From: Butyrivibrio sp. LC3010 | Lineage (GTDB): Bacteria > Bacillota > Clostridia > Lachnospirales > Lachnospiraceae | Assembly: GCF_000424385.1 (NCBI RefSeq) | Contig: NZ_AUJU01000023.1 | Coordinates: 1 to 64,000, forward strand | Reading direction: 5' to 3' | Length of the DNA: 64,000 bases | Part shown: piece after piece, positions 25,554 through 35,300 of the stretch | How positions within the stretch are numbered: the stretch's first letter is position 1 | Layout: each line of letters starts with the position of its first letter | Notes under the pieces: generated by a model | Told to the model about the DNA's origin: nothing | Seen by the model: only the letters and a program-made list of their open reading frames with translations | Database searches by the model: none | Program-made: the position numbers and the translations under genes

Positions 25554-26525
25554 ATGTCTACTGATGTTATAAGCCTTACGGAAGGAACAAGAACAGAAGA
25601 ATTGAAGGAGCCTGACAAAACAGGTGAAACAAAGAAAAAGAAGGTAAGCCAGGATCAGATGGCTGTAAATATGGTCGGATCAATAATAGTCGGACTATTC
25701 GCACTTATATGCGTTATCCCTTTTTATCTGATAATAGTGGCTTCGATTACAAGTGAGACATCACTGATTAGGGATGGATATCCATTGTTGCCAAAGCTTT
25801 GTGAGTTAAGTATTCAAAGCTATGCGCTATGCCTTAAGAACCCCACAGCAATACTTAAATCTTATGGAATGACAATAAGTGTGACTGTTATGGGAACATT
25901 GCTTTCTGTTCTTATGGCGACGATGACAGGATATGTATTGAGTAGAAAGGATTTTCCCTGGAGAAATCAGTTTTCATTTTTCTTTTTCTTTACAACTCTC
26001 TTTAATGGAGGACTGGTTCCCTGGTATCTGATGTGCACACGTTATCTTAATTTCAAGAACAGTACCGTGGGACTCATTCTTCCGCTGATGTTCTCAGTAT
26101 GGAACATGATCATTGCAAAATCATTCATGACCGGTATACCTGCTGAGATAACAGAATCGGCAAAGATAGATGGAGCTAATGACATAACAATATTTGGGAA
26201 ACTGATACTTCCACTTAGCAAACCGCTTATTGCAACGCTTTCGTTGTTTGCGGCGCTTGCATACTGGAATGACTGGTATAACTGCATGCTATTTGTGACA
26301 AATGAGGATATGTTCACTTTGCAGTACTACCTTCAGAGGATTTTAGGAAGTGCTGAGGCGATGAGAATAGTGGCTGAAAAATCAGGTATAGCGCTTCCGT
26401 CAATACCCCTTGAGGGAATGAAAATGGCAATGACTATAATCGCTACCGGCCCAATTGTGTTGTTGTATCCGTTTGTTCAAAGATATTTTGTCAAGGGACT
26501 TACAATCGGTGCAGTCAAGGGCTGA
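25554..26525 (+). CDS. Sugar ABC transporter permease, YtcP-like
   Basis: The second permease, 323 residues, with six hydrophobic segments and the EAA loop EITESAKIDGANDITIFGKL. A charged N-terminal cytoplasmic extension of about 45 residues (EELKEPDKTGETKKKKV) precedes the first helix. It starts 11 bases after the first permease gene with AAGGAGG in between. The C-terminus YPFVQRYFVKGLTIGAVKG is the standard family ending. Confidence 0.9.
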   Translation: MSTDVISLTEGTRTEELKEPDKTGETKKKKVSQDQMAVNMVGSIIVGLFALICVIPFYLIIVASITSETSLIRDGYPLLPKLCELSIQSYALCLKNPTAILKSYGMTISVTVMGTLLSVLMATMTGYVLSRKDFPWRNQFSFFFFFTTLFNGGLVPWYLMCTRYLNFKNSTVGLILPLMFSVWNMIIAKSFMTGIPAEITESAKIDGANDITIFGKLILPLSKPLIATLSLFAALAYWNDWYNCMLFVTNEDMFTLQYYLQRILGSAEAMRIVAEKSGIALPSIPLEGMKMAMTIIATGPIVLLYPFVQRYFVKGLTIGAVKG

Positions 26526-26615
26526 TGAAAAACATATTGAACAAGTGGTGGGAGATATGTCATGAAGATGCGTGAATTAATACCCTAAGAGGGTTAAAGA
26601 TTTTAAGGAGGATAA

Positions 26616-28259
26616 ATGATCATGAGAAAAAAGGTATTGTCAGTGATTCTAAGTATGGCTATGACAGCATCTATGCTTGCCGGATGCGGATCAGCTTCAG
26701 CGGGCGGAAATTCGGAAAATACAGGAGCTACAGAGATAAAGGATGAAGCTACTGCAACAACATCAGGAGCTTTACCTGATGATCTTCCGGCAAAAATTGG
26801 AGACGGAATCGTAAAAGCTACTCCTGAAATGTATGGGGATGTAGATTTGTCTGAACATAAGACCGTGAATATAACGCTTATAGGTGATACACCTGCAGTG
26901 TGGGATGATGTTTTGGCAAAGACAAATGAATATCTTGAACCCTTTAATACAGATGTGGAAGTCAGTTTCCTTAGCTGGTCAGATTACCAGCAGATGTATC
27001 CTCTGACACTTACAGGCGGTCAGGTAGATCTTATTTTCACAGCACCTTGGTGCTTTATGTACACGGAAGCTGCGAAAGGTTCGTTTTTTGTGCTTGATAC
27101 TGATTTTATTTCGAAAAATATGCCGCTCACAAACAGATATCAGGCTGCTGAGAGCTGGGATGAAACAACCATTTCCGGTCAGACTATAGCGGTTCCCTCA
27201 AACCAGGCATCACCTATGGGGAAGATTGTTGCAATAAGACAGGATCTGGCAGATAAATACGGCATAAGTTCACTTGATAACTGGAATGATTACATGAATT
27301 TTGCTAAGACGATTGCTGAAAAAGAAACTCCTGAAAGCGGAATTTATGCATTGGCAGCATCAGGTGATAACAATGAGCTTTGGGACGTATATCGACAGCA
27401 AAATGATACATTCCTTGCCCTTGATAGTGATTATTTTGATCTGATTTATGACTATAAAGAAGGATCTTTGCCTGAAGCATCTGATATAAAGCTTGTATAT
27501 GATACAGAACTTTTCAGAAATTATGCACATGACATGAAGGAACTGGCTGATGCCGGGGCATGGAGTAGGAGTGCCCTTACGAACACAGTTACAGATGATG
27601 ATGCTTTTGGAAATCTTCAGGGTGCATCGATCGCATGGAATACTTCGGTATTTACATATATCGAGCAGGCGGAACAGACTGATGGAGTAGTTGGCGCAGC
27701 TTATGATCTTACAAAGGACAATCTTGTCGGATGTGAATGTTATTCCAACAATGATATGGCGATTGCAGCAGGAAGTGCTGACCCTGCAAGAGCTGCAATG
27801 GTGCTGGATATACTAAAATGTGATACATATCTTAATCATCTCTGGATACTTGGGGTAGAAGATGAACATTATACGATAAATGATGCAGGGGAATATACAG
27901 AGACAGAAAGGGCAGGGGATTTTGCTGCATATGCGATTTCTGCATCATGGGCTATCAAGAACGGAGATCTTAAAGAAGCAGGTGGCGACCCCAGGGCTGA
28001 AAAGGTAACAGAAAGTTGGGAGGAAAGGGTAGTAAATAATCCTACCATAACATTTGTGTTTGATGATTCAAATGTGGCTGATTATAAGGCCGCAGTAAGT
28101 GCAGTCCTTAATGATTATGTACCTATGCTAGAACTTGGGCTTGTGGATGATGTGGATTCTACGATAGATAAGATGATCAAGGAGTGCTATGACTCGGGGC
28201 TTCAGGTAGTGCTTGATGATTTTAATACACAGTATGATGCATGGAAAGAAACTAGATAA
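26616..28259 (+). CDS. Extracellular solute-binding lipoprotein (oligosaccharide)
   Basis: A 547-residue lipoprotein that captures the substrate for the two upstream permeases. The signal peptide ends in a lipobox (MLAGCGSAS) with Cys about residue 25, followed by a Ser/Gly/Thr-rich linker. The mature protein has the length and Trp/Asp/Tyr-rich composition of LplA-type binding proteins. AAGGAGG lies 4 bases before ATG 26616 and 10 before ATG 26622, so either may be the start. The GH53 gene that follows points to beta-1,4-galactooligosaccharides as ligand. Confidence 0.88.
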   Translation: MIMRKKVLSVILSMAMTASMLAGCGSASAGGNSENTGATEIKDEATATTSGALPDDLPAKIGDGIVKATPEMYGDVDLSEHKTVNITLIGDTPAVWDDVLAKTNEYLEPFNTDVEVSFLSWSDYQQMYPLTLTGGQVDLIFTAPWCFMYTEAAKGSFFVLDTDFISKNMPLTNRYQAAESWDETTISGQTIAVPSNQASPMGKIVAIRQDLADKYGISSLDNWNDYMNFAKTIAEKETPESGIYALAASGDNNELWDVYRQQNDTFLALDSDYFDLIYDYKEGSLPEASDIKLVYDTELFRNYAHDMKELADAGAWSRSALTNTVTDDDAFGNLQGASIAWNTSVFTYIEQAEQTDGVVGAAYDLTKDNLVGCECYSNNDMAIAAGSADPARAAMVLDILKCDTYLNHLWILGVEDEHYTINDAGEYTETERAGDFAAYAISASWAIKNGDLKEAGGDPRAEKVTESWEERVVNNPTITFVFDDSNVADYKAAVSAVLNDYVPMLELGLVDDVDSTIDKMIKECYDSGLQVVLDDFNTQYDAWKETR

Positions 28260-28265
28260 AGGACT

Positions 28266-29300
28266 ATGATGATGAATAATAAATTTGCATATGGGGCTGA
28301 TCTTGGTTGGATGACTCAGCTTGAGGACAGAGGCTTTAAATGGATTAATGAAAAGGGTAAGAATGTGTCCTGCCTGGAGGCGGTAAAGGAAAAAGGTACA
28401 GATTCTGTCAGATTCAGGATATTTGTTGATCCTCCAAAGGAAGGTTATGTTGAGGAAAAAGACGGAACAATGGTAATGCTTGGATACTGCGATGCTGTAA
28501 GCGTATCAGAAGCAGCATTAAGGGCAAAAAAAGCAGGGATGCGTATCATGCTGGACTTTCATTACAGTGATGAATTCGCAGATCCAAAAAAACAGTATAT
28601 TCCTAAGGCATGGGCAGGATTATCTCATGAAGAATTGTGCAAAAAGGTTGAAGAGCATACTGAAAATGTTCTAATTATCATGAAAGATTTGGATATATAT
28701 CCTGAATGGGTACAAGTTGGAAATGAGATAAATCCCGGAATGATGCATCCAATGGGAGATCTTGAACAGCATCCTGCGCAACTGGTCGATTACATAAATA
28801 GTGGATATCTGACCGTTAAAAGAATATTCCCGGAATGTAAAGTGGTTCTTCATCTTGCAAGTGGTCAGCATCCTGCTTGGGTTATGCCGTTTTTGGAAAA
28901 CTTTTTTGACAATGGTGGGATGACAGATATTCTTGGCTTTTCAGACTATCCATACTGGTGCGACATGGTAAATAAGGAAAATCCTGAAGAAAAAGTCGAC
29001 TCCAGCATAAACAATTGGACAAATTGTATTGCTATGTACAGAGAAAGATTCCATAAGCCTGTTATGATTACTGAAATAGGAGGCCCGGAATATGAGGCAA
29101 AAGAAACAAGACAGCTAATCGGAAATACTATCAGGATGCTAAAAAAAGTACCGGATAATGAAGGATTGGGCATTTTCTACTGGGAACCCGAGGTATGTTC
29201 AGAGGTTCTTCCGGATGCATATCCACTTGGAGCCTCAAAGTTGACGAAGAACTATACACTGCAGCTTACAGAAGCGCTGTCAGCATATAGGGATGTGTGA
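28266..29300 (+). CDS. GH53 endo-beta-1,4-galactanase, apparently cytoplasmic
   Basis: A 344-residue arabinogalactan endo-1,4-beta-galactosidase. Family landmarks are the N-terminal GADLGWMTQLEDRG, the acid/base in VQVGNEINPGM (Glu154) and the nucleophile in VMITEIGGPE (Glu270), with LDFHYSDEFADPKKQ between. No signal peptide is present at the predicted start, unlike most GH53 galactanases, so it probably trims galactooligosaccharides after import by the upstream ABC system. It starts six bases after the binding-protein gene with AAGGA upstream; ATG 28266, 28269 and 28272 are all possible. Confidence 0.9.
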   Translation: MMMNNKFAYGADLGWMTQLEDRGFKWINEKGKNVSCLEAVKEKGTDSVRFRIFVDPPKEGYVEEKDGTMVMLGYCDAVSVSEAALRAKKAGMRIMLDFHYSDEFADPKKQYIPKAWAGLSHEELCKKVEEHTENVLIIMKDLDIYPEWVQVGNEINPGMMHPMGDLEQHPAQLVDYINSGYLTVKRIFPECKVVLHLASGQHPAWVMPFLENFFDNGGMTDILGFSDYPYWCDMVNKENPEEKVDSSINNWTNCIAMYRERFHKPVMITEIGGPEYEAKETRQLIGNTIRMLKKVPDNEGLGIFYWEPEVCSEVLPDAYPLGASKLTKNYTLQLTEALSAYRDV

Positions 29301-29315
29301 ACTCAATTTTTAATG

Positions 29316-29357
29316 GAGCAGGGATGATAATGGTATGTTATCCCTGCTCTAATTTTA
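29316..29357 (+). terminator. Rho-independent terminator of the galactan operon
   Basis: GAGCAGGGAT (29316-29325) pairs perfectly with ATCCCTGCTC (29340-29349), followed by a T-rich tail. Confidence 0.85.
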
Positions 29358-29558
29358 TGTAGAGAATAGAAATAGAGTGATATTTGATCATTTTTTTATA
29401 TATTTGTAAACTTGTGCCGATTTTATTGTTTTTTAATTTTTTTTTCACATTAACTGTCATATGATAAGGCTTGAGGGTATTTATTATGAAAATGCCTTAA
29501 GTTACGGTAACTGGATAAAGAGATTAACCTTTATAAGTTATTAAAGGAGGGGTGAGAA

Positions 29559-30878
29559 ATGATGGACAGGAGAAAAAAACTGGTATCATTGGTGGCATTA
29601 CTCACAATATCAACAATGCTTGTTTCATGTGGCGATAGTAGTGTCGGGACTGTTGATGTGCCGGAGAATGCAGTAGCTAAGGCTTCAGCTGCCAAGACTG
29701 TTGATAGTGTACCTGAAAAAGAAGCTGATGCTGAAGAAACAATTTCAGAAGAAGTTGATACTAAAGAAGCTGACGCAGAGGAAGCAGTTGCTGAAGAGGA
29801 ATTGGCTTCCAAAAATATGTTGTCAGTAAAGTCGCCGGAATATTCAGACATTACAAATCTAAGAACGCAAAACAATGATGACGGAACCTACTATTATGAG
29901 GATATGATGGAAGATGGGCTCACTGTCATCACAAATATGTGTTATGTGAATTCTCAGAGAGATGGACAGGATATGGATGCCTATGCTGAGAATATCGTGT
30001 GCGCGCAGGTTAATAGCGATGCAAGGATTACGGGTTCAGAGCAGGATGATGAGCTTTCTGCAACTCTTACATATCCGGTATTCAAGGTTGATTATGAGAG
30101 CGGAGGTAATGAAGACACCAAGCAGGCAGTAGGTGTTGTGATTCTTACTGACAACTTTACATATTATTACGGATACGAATGTCCTATAGATTATTTTGAG
30201 GATAATCAGGAATTTTATGAGGAAGAGCTAAAGAAAATCGAGCTTATAACGCTTGATGGAAGCAGCGATGCTGCAGGTGAAGATTTTGCTACAGCTTACC
30301 TTGAAAAGATCATAGAGTATGACAAGGAAAAAATAGCAGACAGCTTCGCTCTGATTTATGCGAATAGTAGTGGAATTCCTTATCTTGCTGCAGTAAATTC
30401 AGAAGGACCTTTAGAAGAAAACGGAAATGCTCATCTGTTTTCAATTTCTAATGGAACAATAAATGAGATCATGAGTGTTTCTTCCGGCTATGACGGAAAC
30501 CACATATATGTCTCAGCAGCCAGCAATACTGTTCTTCAAACATCCGGAATGTCAGGAACTGAGATTTTCGATCTTTATGCTTTTAATGGCAAGGAACTTG
30601 AAGGCATAAAAGAGTTGCAGGCAGTTTATGATATGGAAGACGATTCATATAAATATTATGACGGTACTATCGAGCTCACAGAAGAAGAGTATACTGAAGT
30701 GTTTGAAGAATCAATAATTAAAAACAATCCTTATACAGGTATTGATTTTGATGGTCTAAACATGGTGAACATAATGGTAATAGATGGTTCCACCGATTTT
30801 GAAACCGATTCAACACAGAAGTATATGAGCTTTGATGAGATGAAGAAACAGCTTCTTGATCTTGGAGCACAGGAGTAA
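29559..30878 (+). CDS. Lipoprotein with acidic linker, function unknown
   Basis: A 439-residue surface lipoprotein. The signal peptide ends in LVSCGDSS with the lipidated Cys near residue 26. Residues about 30-85 are a low-complexity Ala/Glu/Asp/Val linker with repeats of EADAEE. The folded part is rich in Asp, Tyr and Ser; NYYYGYECPIDYF-like strands suggest a beta-rich fold, but no domain was recognised. AAAGGAGGGG precedes ATG 29559. It is monocistronic, ending before a strong terminator. The acidic linker resembles the one in the lipoprotein at the right edge of the window. Confidence 0.8.
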   Translation: MMDRRKKLVSLVALLTISTMLVSCGDSSVGTVDVPENAVAKASAAKTVDSVPEKEADAEETISEEVDTKEADAEEAVAEEELASKNMLSVKSPEYSDITNLRTQNNDDGTYYYEDMMEDGLTVITNMCYVNSQRDGQDMDAYAENIVCAQVNSDARITGSEQDDELSATLTYPVFKVDYESGGNEDTKQAVGVVILTDNFTYYYGYECPIDYFEDNQEFYEEELKKIELITLDGSSDAAGEDFATAYLEKIIEYDKEKIADSFALIYANSSGIPYLAAVNSEGPLEENGNAHLFSISNGTINEIMSVSSGYDGNHIYVSAASNTVLQTSGMSGTEIFDLYAFNGKELEGIKELQAVYDMEDDSYKYYDGTIELTEEEYTEVFEESIIKNNPYTGIDFDGLNMVNIMVIDGSTDFETDSTQKYMSFDEMKKQLLDLGAQE

Positions 30879-30956
30879 TAATAAATAAATGCAAAGTCAG
30901 GAGAGCTTCGTCCTGAATTTGAGATAAAGTAATATTATAAATAAATTCCAAAGAAT

Positions 30957-30990
30957 CCTCTCGGAAAGCAATCTTTCCGGGAGGGTTTTA
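30957..30990 (+). terminator. Rho-independent terminator
   Basis: CCTCTCGGAAAG pairs with CTTTCCGGGAGG (one wobble) around a CAAT loop, followed by TTTT. Confidence 0.85.
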
Positions 30991-31026
30991 AATACGGGCA
31001 AAATAGCAAACAGAAAGGATAAGGAA

Positions 31027-31344
31027 ATGGCATTAGCAGATTTTTTTAAGGGAGTGGATATCAACTCAGAAGTGGAAAATTGTAAGAAAACCGAGGGGGC
31101 AGTACTACTTGATGTGAGGAGTGCAGATGAGTATAAGAACGGTCATATTCCCAGAAGTATAAATGTACCGGTTGACGAGATACAAAACGTAGTGTCAGTA
31201 ATTCCCGATAAAAATACTCCAATATTTGCATACTGTCTTAGCGGTGGAAGGGCAGGAAAAGCGGTAAAAGAGATGCAAACATTAGGATACACCGATGTCA
31301 AAAATATCGGTGGAATAAGTAAATACACGGGAATAAAAGAATAG
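31027..31344 (+). CDS. Rhodanese-like sulfurtransferase
   Basis: A 105-residue single-domain rhodanese. LLDVRSADEYKNGHIPRSIN is the conserved N-terminal motif and Cys70 lies in the active-site loop YCLSGGRAGKA. It probably carries persulfide sulfur between proteins in the cytoplasm. The six-residue loop size is that of sulfur-transferring (not Cdc25-like) forms. AGAAAGGATAAGG precedes ATG 31027. Partner enzymes are not adjacent. Confidence 0.9.
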   Translation: MALADFFKGVDINSEVENCKKTEGAVLLDVRSADEYKNGHIPRSINVPVDEIQNVVSVIPDKNTPIFAYCLSGGRAGKAVKEMQTLGYTDVKNIGGISKYTGIKE

Positions 31345-31359
31345 GAATTGCGCACTTTT

Positions 31360-32463
31360 TTAGGTATTATCTCTTAATGTGAGTTTTTTCTGTATATGTT
31401 CAATCACAATTATGATGGCTGCCGTTACTGCAATTTCAATTGCAAGGATTCCGAAAGTTCTAAAGTCGTTGATCTTAGAGCGCGTCGACAATCTGAAGGG
31501 TTCAATGCCAAGGAGGCTGCATACAAAGAGCTGAACCAGGTTGTGAAGAAAGAGTATCGGTAAGGTGTGCCTGCCACACCAGATTAGTGCAGAAGATATA
31601 ACCCCAGGCTTTGTTAAAAGTCTGCAGAAATGTACAAGAGCGTAACTGCCTGTTACCGCGAACAGCAAGGTGAGTGGGATGTTCCACTCATACAAAGGTT
31701 CACTGCTGAGTACGCCGCCCATGATGAATCCGGAACCTCTAAACATTGCTGCAAACACAAGAAAGATTATGTAAGCTATGACTGCGTTCAGGGTTATTTT
31801 TTTCCTGCCGATCCCCGGTCCCAGCAGATTATGTTTGCCAAAAGCAGCGCCCACTATCATAATACTGGCAATTGCAGGAGCTTCATTTATATAAAAAGGA
31901 ATCCTTATATCGAAATGAGCAAAGATCATAGATATTCCCATAAGTCCGATGCAGATAGAAATAAGGCTTGATAAAGATGAAAGGCAGCGGTCAACAACCA
32001 GAAAGAACACAACACTTCCAACAAAGAGCATCTGAATGAACCAATATGTCATTACGCAGTTCCACATGCCACCATAAGGCACTTCAATCTCAAGCAGATT
32101 GGTAAAAGGCTTGGTAAGTAACGCCTTCAGATATATATCCATGATTTGCTTAAGTGTAAGTCCTTTAGCAAAATAATAATATATACCTGAAATCACAGTT
32201 ACGATCGTCAGATACACGATGAAAGGAATCAGCATCCGGGTAGAACGTCTTTTTACATTTTGAACAAAAGTGTATTTTCCCGGTTTGTAATTATATCCTG
32301 CCATAAAGAAAAAGAAAGGCAGAATAAAACCAAATAAGCCTCCTAAGATCAGGAATATCTCTCTTTTTAAGGTCAGCGTGTGAGTTATCATCACTAGAAT
32401 TATAGCAACACCCTTTGCTATATCCTGTTCAACCATTCTGCTTTTCTTATTTGTTTCAGTCAT
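31360..32463 (-). CDS. Membrane acyltransferase, acyltransferase-3 family
   Basis: A 367-residue membrane protein with about ten hydrophobic segments. The N-terminal DIAKGVAIILVMITHTL carries the conserved catalytic-type His after the first helix, and GGLFGFILPFFFFMAGYNYK is the second family motif. Such enzymes transfer acyl groups to cell-surface sugars, peptidoglycan or exopolysaccharide. Its start overlaps the end of the STAS/AMP-ligase gene by eight bases, so the two proteins are very probably made together; the ligase may supply the activated acyl group. Confidence 0.85.
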   Translation of the reverse strand: MTETNKKSRMVEQDIAKGVAIILVMITHTLTLKREIFLILGGLFGFILPFFFFMAGYNYKPGKYTFVQNVKRRSTRMLIPFIVYLTIVTVISGIYYYFAKGLTLKQIMDIYLKALLTKPFTNLLEIEVPYGGMWNCVMTYWFIQMLFVGSVVFFLVVDRCLSSLSSLISICIGLMGISMIFAHFDIRIPFYINEAPAIASIMIVGAAFGKHNLLGPGIGRKKITLNAVIAYIIFLVFAAMFRGSGFIMGGVLSSEPLYEWNIPLTLLFAVTGSYALVHFCRLLTKPGVISSALIWCGRHTLPILFLHNLVQLFVCSLLGIEPFRLSTRSKINDFRTFGILAIEIAVTAAIIIVIEHIQKKLTLRDNT

Positions 32464-34333
32464 TTCCCCACCTTCTGATCATGTCTTTTTTAAGATTGAC
32501 CATATCTACCTTGCCATTAGGAAGCATTGGAAAAGATTCATAAACAAAAACGTGTTCAGGAAGCTTATATTTTGCCAGTTTGCTGACAAGATATTGGTTA
32601 AAAGCATTCACGTCAAAGCTTTGATCAGGGGATGTCATAAGAGCACATCCCACAACTTCGCCCCAATAGGCATCGGGAATTCCTACAATCTGGCACGCAG
32701 CAACACCTGGGAAAGATGTTGCTGCTTCCGCAATCTCTCCCGGAATAATATTTTCTCCGCCGCGAATTATGATCTCTTTTTTTCTGCCTACAAAATGAAG
32801 ATAACCGTCTTCATCCAAAAATCCCAGATCTCCTGTGTGGAACCAGCCCTTTTCATCAAAGTCCTGCTTCTCTAATGGAGTCTTATAATATCCGGACATA
32901 AGGAACTCGCCCTGAACAATTATTTCACCGATGTCTCCCGCCATGCATTCTTCACCTGTTTCGGGATTCTGTATCATAACCCTGACAAGACTTTTTGGTT
33001 TACCGACAGTAGTTGTTTTGCGCTCTATGCTGTCGTCATTTTCTGTATAAGATACGATGCTGATCTCACTCAAGCCGTAGGCGATATCAAAAGTCGTGTT
33101 CACAAACAGTTTCATCAGAAGTAAAAGCTGCGATTTTGAGATTGCGGCTCCTGCAATTACAGAGCGTGTAAGTGTATGGACTTTGTCGCTGTTAAAAGCA
33201 GGAAGGGCAGCTATACCAAGAAGGACTGTCGGCACTGTATTGAGTATGGTGCAGCCCTCCTTTTCAACAATATGCAGTATGTCATCCGGTTTAATCCTGG
33301 GCGGAATAACTATTTTGGAATCGTTCAGCATCGGGACCATAAGACCTGCTAAAATTCCGAAAATATGGAACAATGGAAGAGCAAGACAATAGACGTCATT
33401 TTCATCCGTCATAAGCAAATCCATTCCACAGGTGGAGGCTGTAAGAACATTAAATGAAGAGAGTAAAACTCCCTTTGGTACTCCGGTGGAACCTGAGGTA
33501 AAGATCATAACGCAGGGATCATCCTTCTGAACAGTTATGGAAGATATGACATTGCTCATCATTTCATCCGGTTCTCTGTCCGCAATGTCTATTGGAGTCA
33601 TCATATTGTAGAGAAAACGTATCTGTGACTTTTCGGAATTTGTTATTTCCTCAAAAAACGCTCCGGAATCTCCTAAAAGCCATGAGCCTGTCCCATGGCA
33701 GAATATTGTAATATCACCTATTTGAGATAAAAAGCATATTTCCGATGCTTTTAATAAAGGGCTTACAAGTACTGCCATTGCTCCAATCTTCTGGATCGCG
33801 AAAAAGACAGCAATCCAGTTAAGCGAATTGCTTCCGCAGAGGGCAATATGACTGCCTTTTTTGGCACCAAGTCTTATAAGATCCTCGGCTATCAGTTCCG
33901 ATGCTCTGTCAAGATCTTTCCATGACCAGTGACTTACTCCGTCGTCAAGTATGACACGGTCTGGGCTATTTTCCTTTTTTGAAGCCAAAAAATCCTTGAA
34001 AGAATAGATAGTATAATCGTCAGGTTTTCCGAATTTTTGCTCAAGAGTAAACATATCCGAAAATCCGGTTACATCAAATATATCCCGGACAGCGGTACTG
34101 ACATTTCTAATAATCAGCTTACCCTTCTTAAAACGCTTTTGCATTATCAGAAATTCTCTTAAGCCTGCAGATGAAACATAGGGTACGTCAGCAAGATCGA
34201 TAATGATTGAATCTGCTTTGTCAAACGGATAGCTTTCTACTGATGCTCTGAGGTCTTTAGAAGTAAGCGAATCAATACTACCGGCAATTGTTATAAGAAG
34301 CTCTTTTCCCGAGTCTGCGACGTTTACTTTCAT
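32456..34333 (-). CDS. STAS domain fused to AMP-dependent acyl-CoA synthetase/ligase
   Basis: A 625-residue cytoplasmic protein of two parts. Residues 1-105 form a STAS domain (VNVADSGKELLITIAGSIDS, IIDLADVPYVSSAGLREFLI), as in anti-sigma antagonists; the Ser in VSSAGL is the position phosphorylated in SpoIIAA-type proteins. From about residue 115 an acyl-adenylate-forming enzyme follows: FTSGSTGVPKGV (P-loop-like A3 motif), GWFHTGDLGFLDEDGYLHFV, GRKKEIIIRGGENI and LPNGKVDM with the A10 Lys. The start was put at ATG 34333, since AGAGG sits too close to ATG 34339. It overlaps the acyltransferase gene. The fusion suggests ligase activity under partner-switch control, an inference only. Confidence 0.88.
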   Translation of the reverse strand: MKVNVADSGKELLITIAGSIDSLTSKDLRASVESYPFDKADSIIIDLADVPYVSSAGLREFLIMQKRFKKGKLIIRNVSTAVRDIFDVTGFSDMFTLEQKFGKPDDYTIYSFKDFLASKKENSPDRVILDDGVSHWSWKDLDRASELIAEDLIRLGAKKGSHIALCGSNSLNWIAVFFAIQKIGAMAVLVSPLLKASEICFLSQIGDITIFCHGTGSWLLGDSGAFFEEITNSEKSQIRFLYNMMTPIDIADREPDEMMSNVISSITVQKDDPCVMIFTSGSTGVPKGVLLSSFNVLTASTCGMDLLMTDENDVYCLALPLFHIFGILAGLMVPMLNDSKIVIPPRIKPDDILHIVEKEGCTILNTVPTVLLGIAALPAFNSDKVHTLTRSVIAGAAISKSQLLLLMKLFVNTTFDIAYGLSEISIVSYTENDDSIERKTTTVGKPKSLVRVMIQNPETGEECMAGDIGEIIVQGEFLMSGYYKTPLEKQDFDEKGWFHTGDLGFLDEDGYLHFVGRKKEIIIRGGENIIPGEIAEAATSFPGVAACQIVGIPDAYWGEVVGCALMTSPDQSFDVNAFNQYLVSKLAKYKLPEHVFVYESFPMLPNGKVDMVNLKKDMIRRWGND

Positions 34334-34595
34334 TCTCATCCTCTTTTCTGATTTATGAAGTCCTAATAGCTACTCCCGAGCCTACTATTAATGATTTCTA
34401 TAACATGACTATATCATTTATCGCTCTATTTGCATACCATGGTGCATCTGAATATTAATAGAGAATTTTTTCTTCAATTAGTAACGTTGCCAGGCGGTGC
34501 CGGGCAGATATGTCAGGTGTTGTCTGGTCTCGTCAATTAATGCACAATCGCTTATAATATTTGCTAAAAGAAACACACAGTAGGAGATAGAGTGT

Positions 34596-35300
34596 ATGTC
34601 AGCAAAAAATAGCGTTATGAAGGTAAGCTTAAATCATATATCAGAAGTGTTCCTATATGAGTATTTTGTATCTGATGGAAAAGAATATGACTTATCGGAA
34701 ACAGATACAGCACTTGAGTACAAGAAAAAAGCTAAGGAATTCATGAGTTCAGGAAATATTGCAAAAGCTCAGCAGGAATGGATAAAGGCACATTTCGAGA
34801 ATCCTGTAGACATGGAAAATATACTCTCTATTATTTCATGCTGCAAGCAGCTTGGTGATATTGAGGGTGAGTATGCATATACTCTGGATTCTTACAATTT
34901 CTGCTGCACCAGGGCAGAAATGGCGGCATATTACAGGAACCTTGGATGGTACTATCTTGAGAAATATGACCCTGACCTTGCATCAGTCTGCTATATGTAT
35001 AGCCAGCTCTTTGATGAGACAAAGCAGGCAGAAGAAGAGCTGAAATTCCTTGAAAAGGCGCTTAATAAGAAAATAGAGAAGAAAAGCGTAGAAGACCTTC
35101 AGAAAATATTAAAAAAGAATAACATTCCCACTGAAGCTAATTCTGTCACACTTGCTCTTTTATTTAAGGCTGGCGGAGAAGCCGAAAGTGCTGGTGATTT
35201 TATCCAGGCACTTGACTGTTATCGCATGGTATATGACCTCACACAAGATAAAGAAGTTTCTGAAAAAATCTCTAAACTTCAGGAGAATTTAGCGAGATGA
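34596..35300 (+). CDS. TPR-like repeat protein
   Basis: A 234-residue soluble helical protein. Segments such as YKKKAKEFMSSGNIAKAQQE, AAYYRNLGWYYLEKYDPDLA and AGGEAESAGDFIQALDCYRM have TPR spacing, so a scaffold for protein binding is likely. AGGAGATAG precedes ATG 34596. The stop overlaps the start of a lipoprotein gene (ATGA), so the two are co-translated. No enzymatic domain is present; function unknown. Confidence 0.72.
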   Translation: MSAKNSVMKVSLNHISEVFLYEYFVSDGKEYDLSETDTALEYKKKAKEFMSSGNIAKAQQEWIKAHFENPVDMENILSIISCCKQLGDIEGEYAYTLDSYNFCCTRAEMAAYYRNLGWYYLEKYDPDLASVCYMYSQLFDETKQAEEELKFLEKALNKKIEKKSVEDLQKILKKNNIPTEANSVTLALLFKAGGEAESAGDFIQALDCYRMVYDLTQDKEVSEKISKLQENLAR

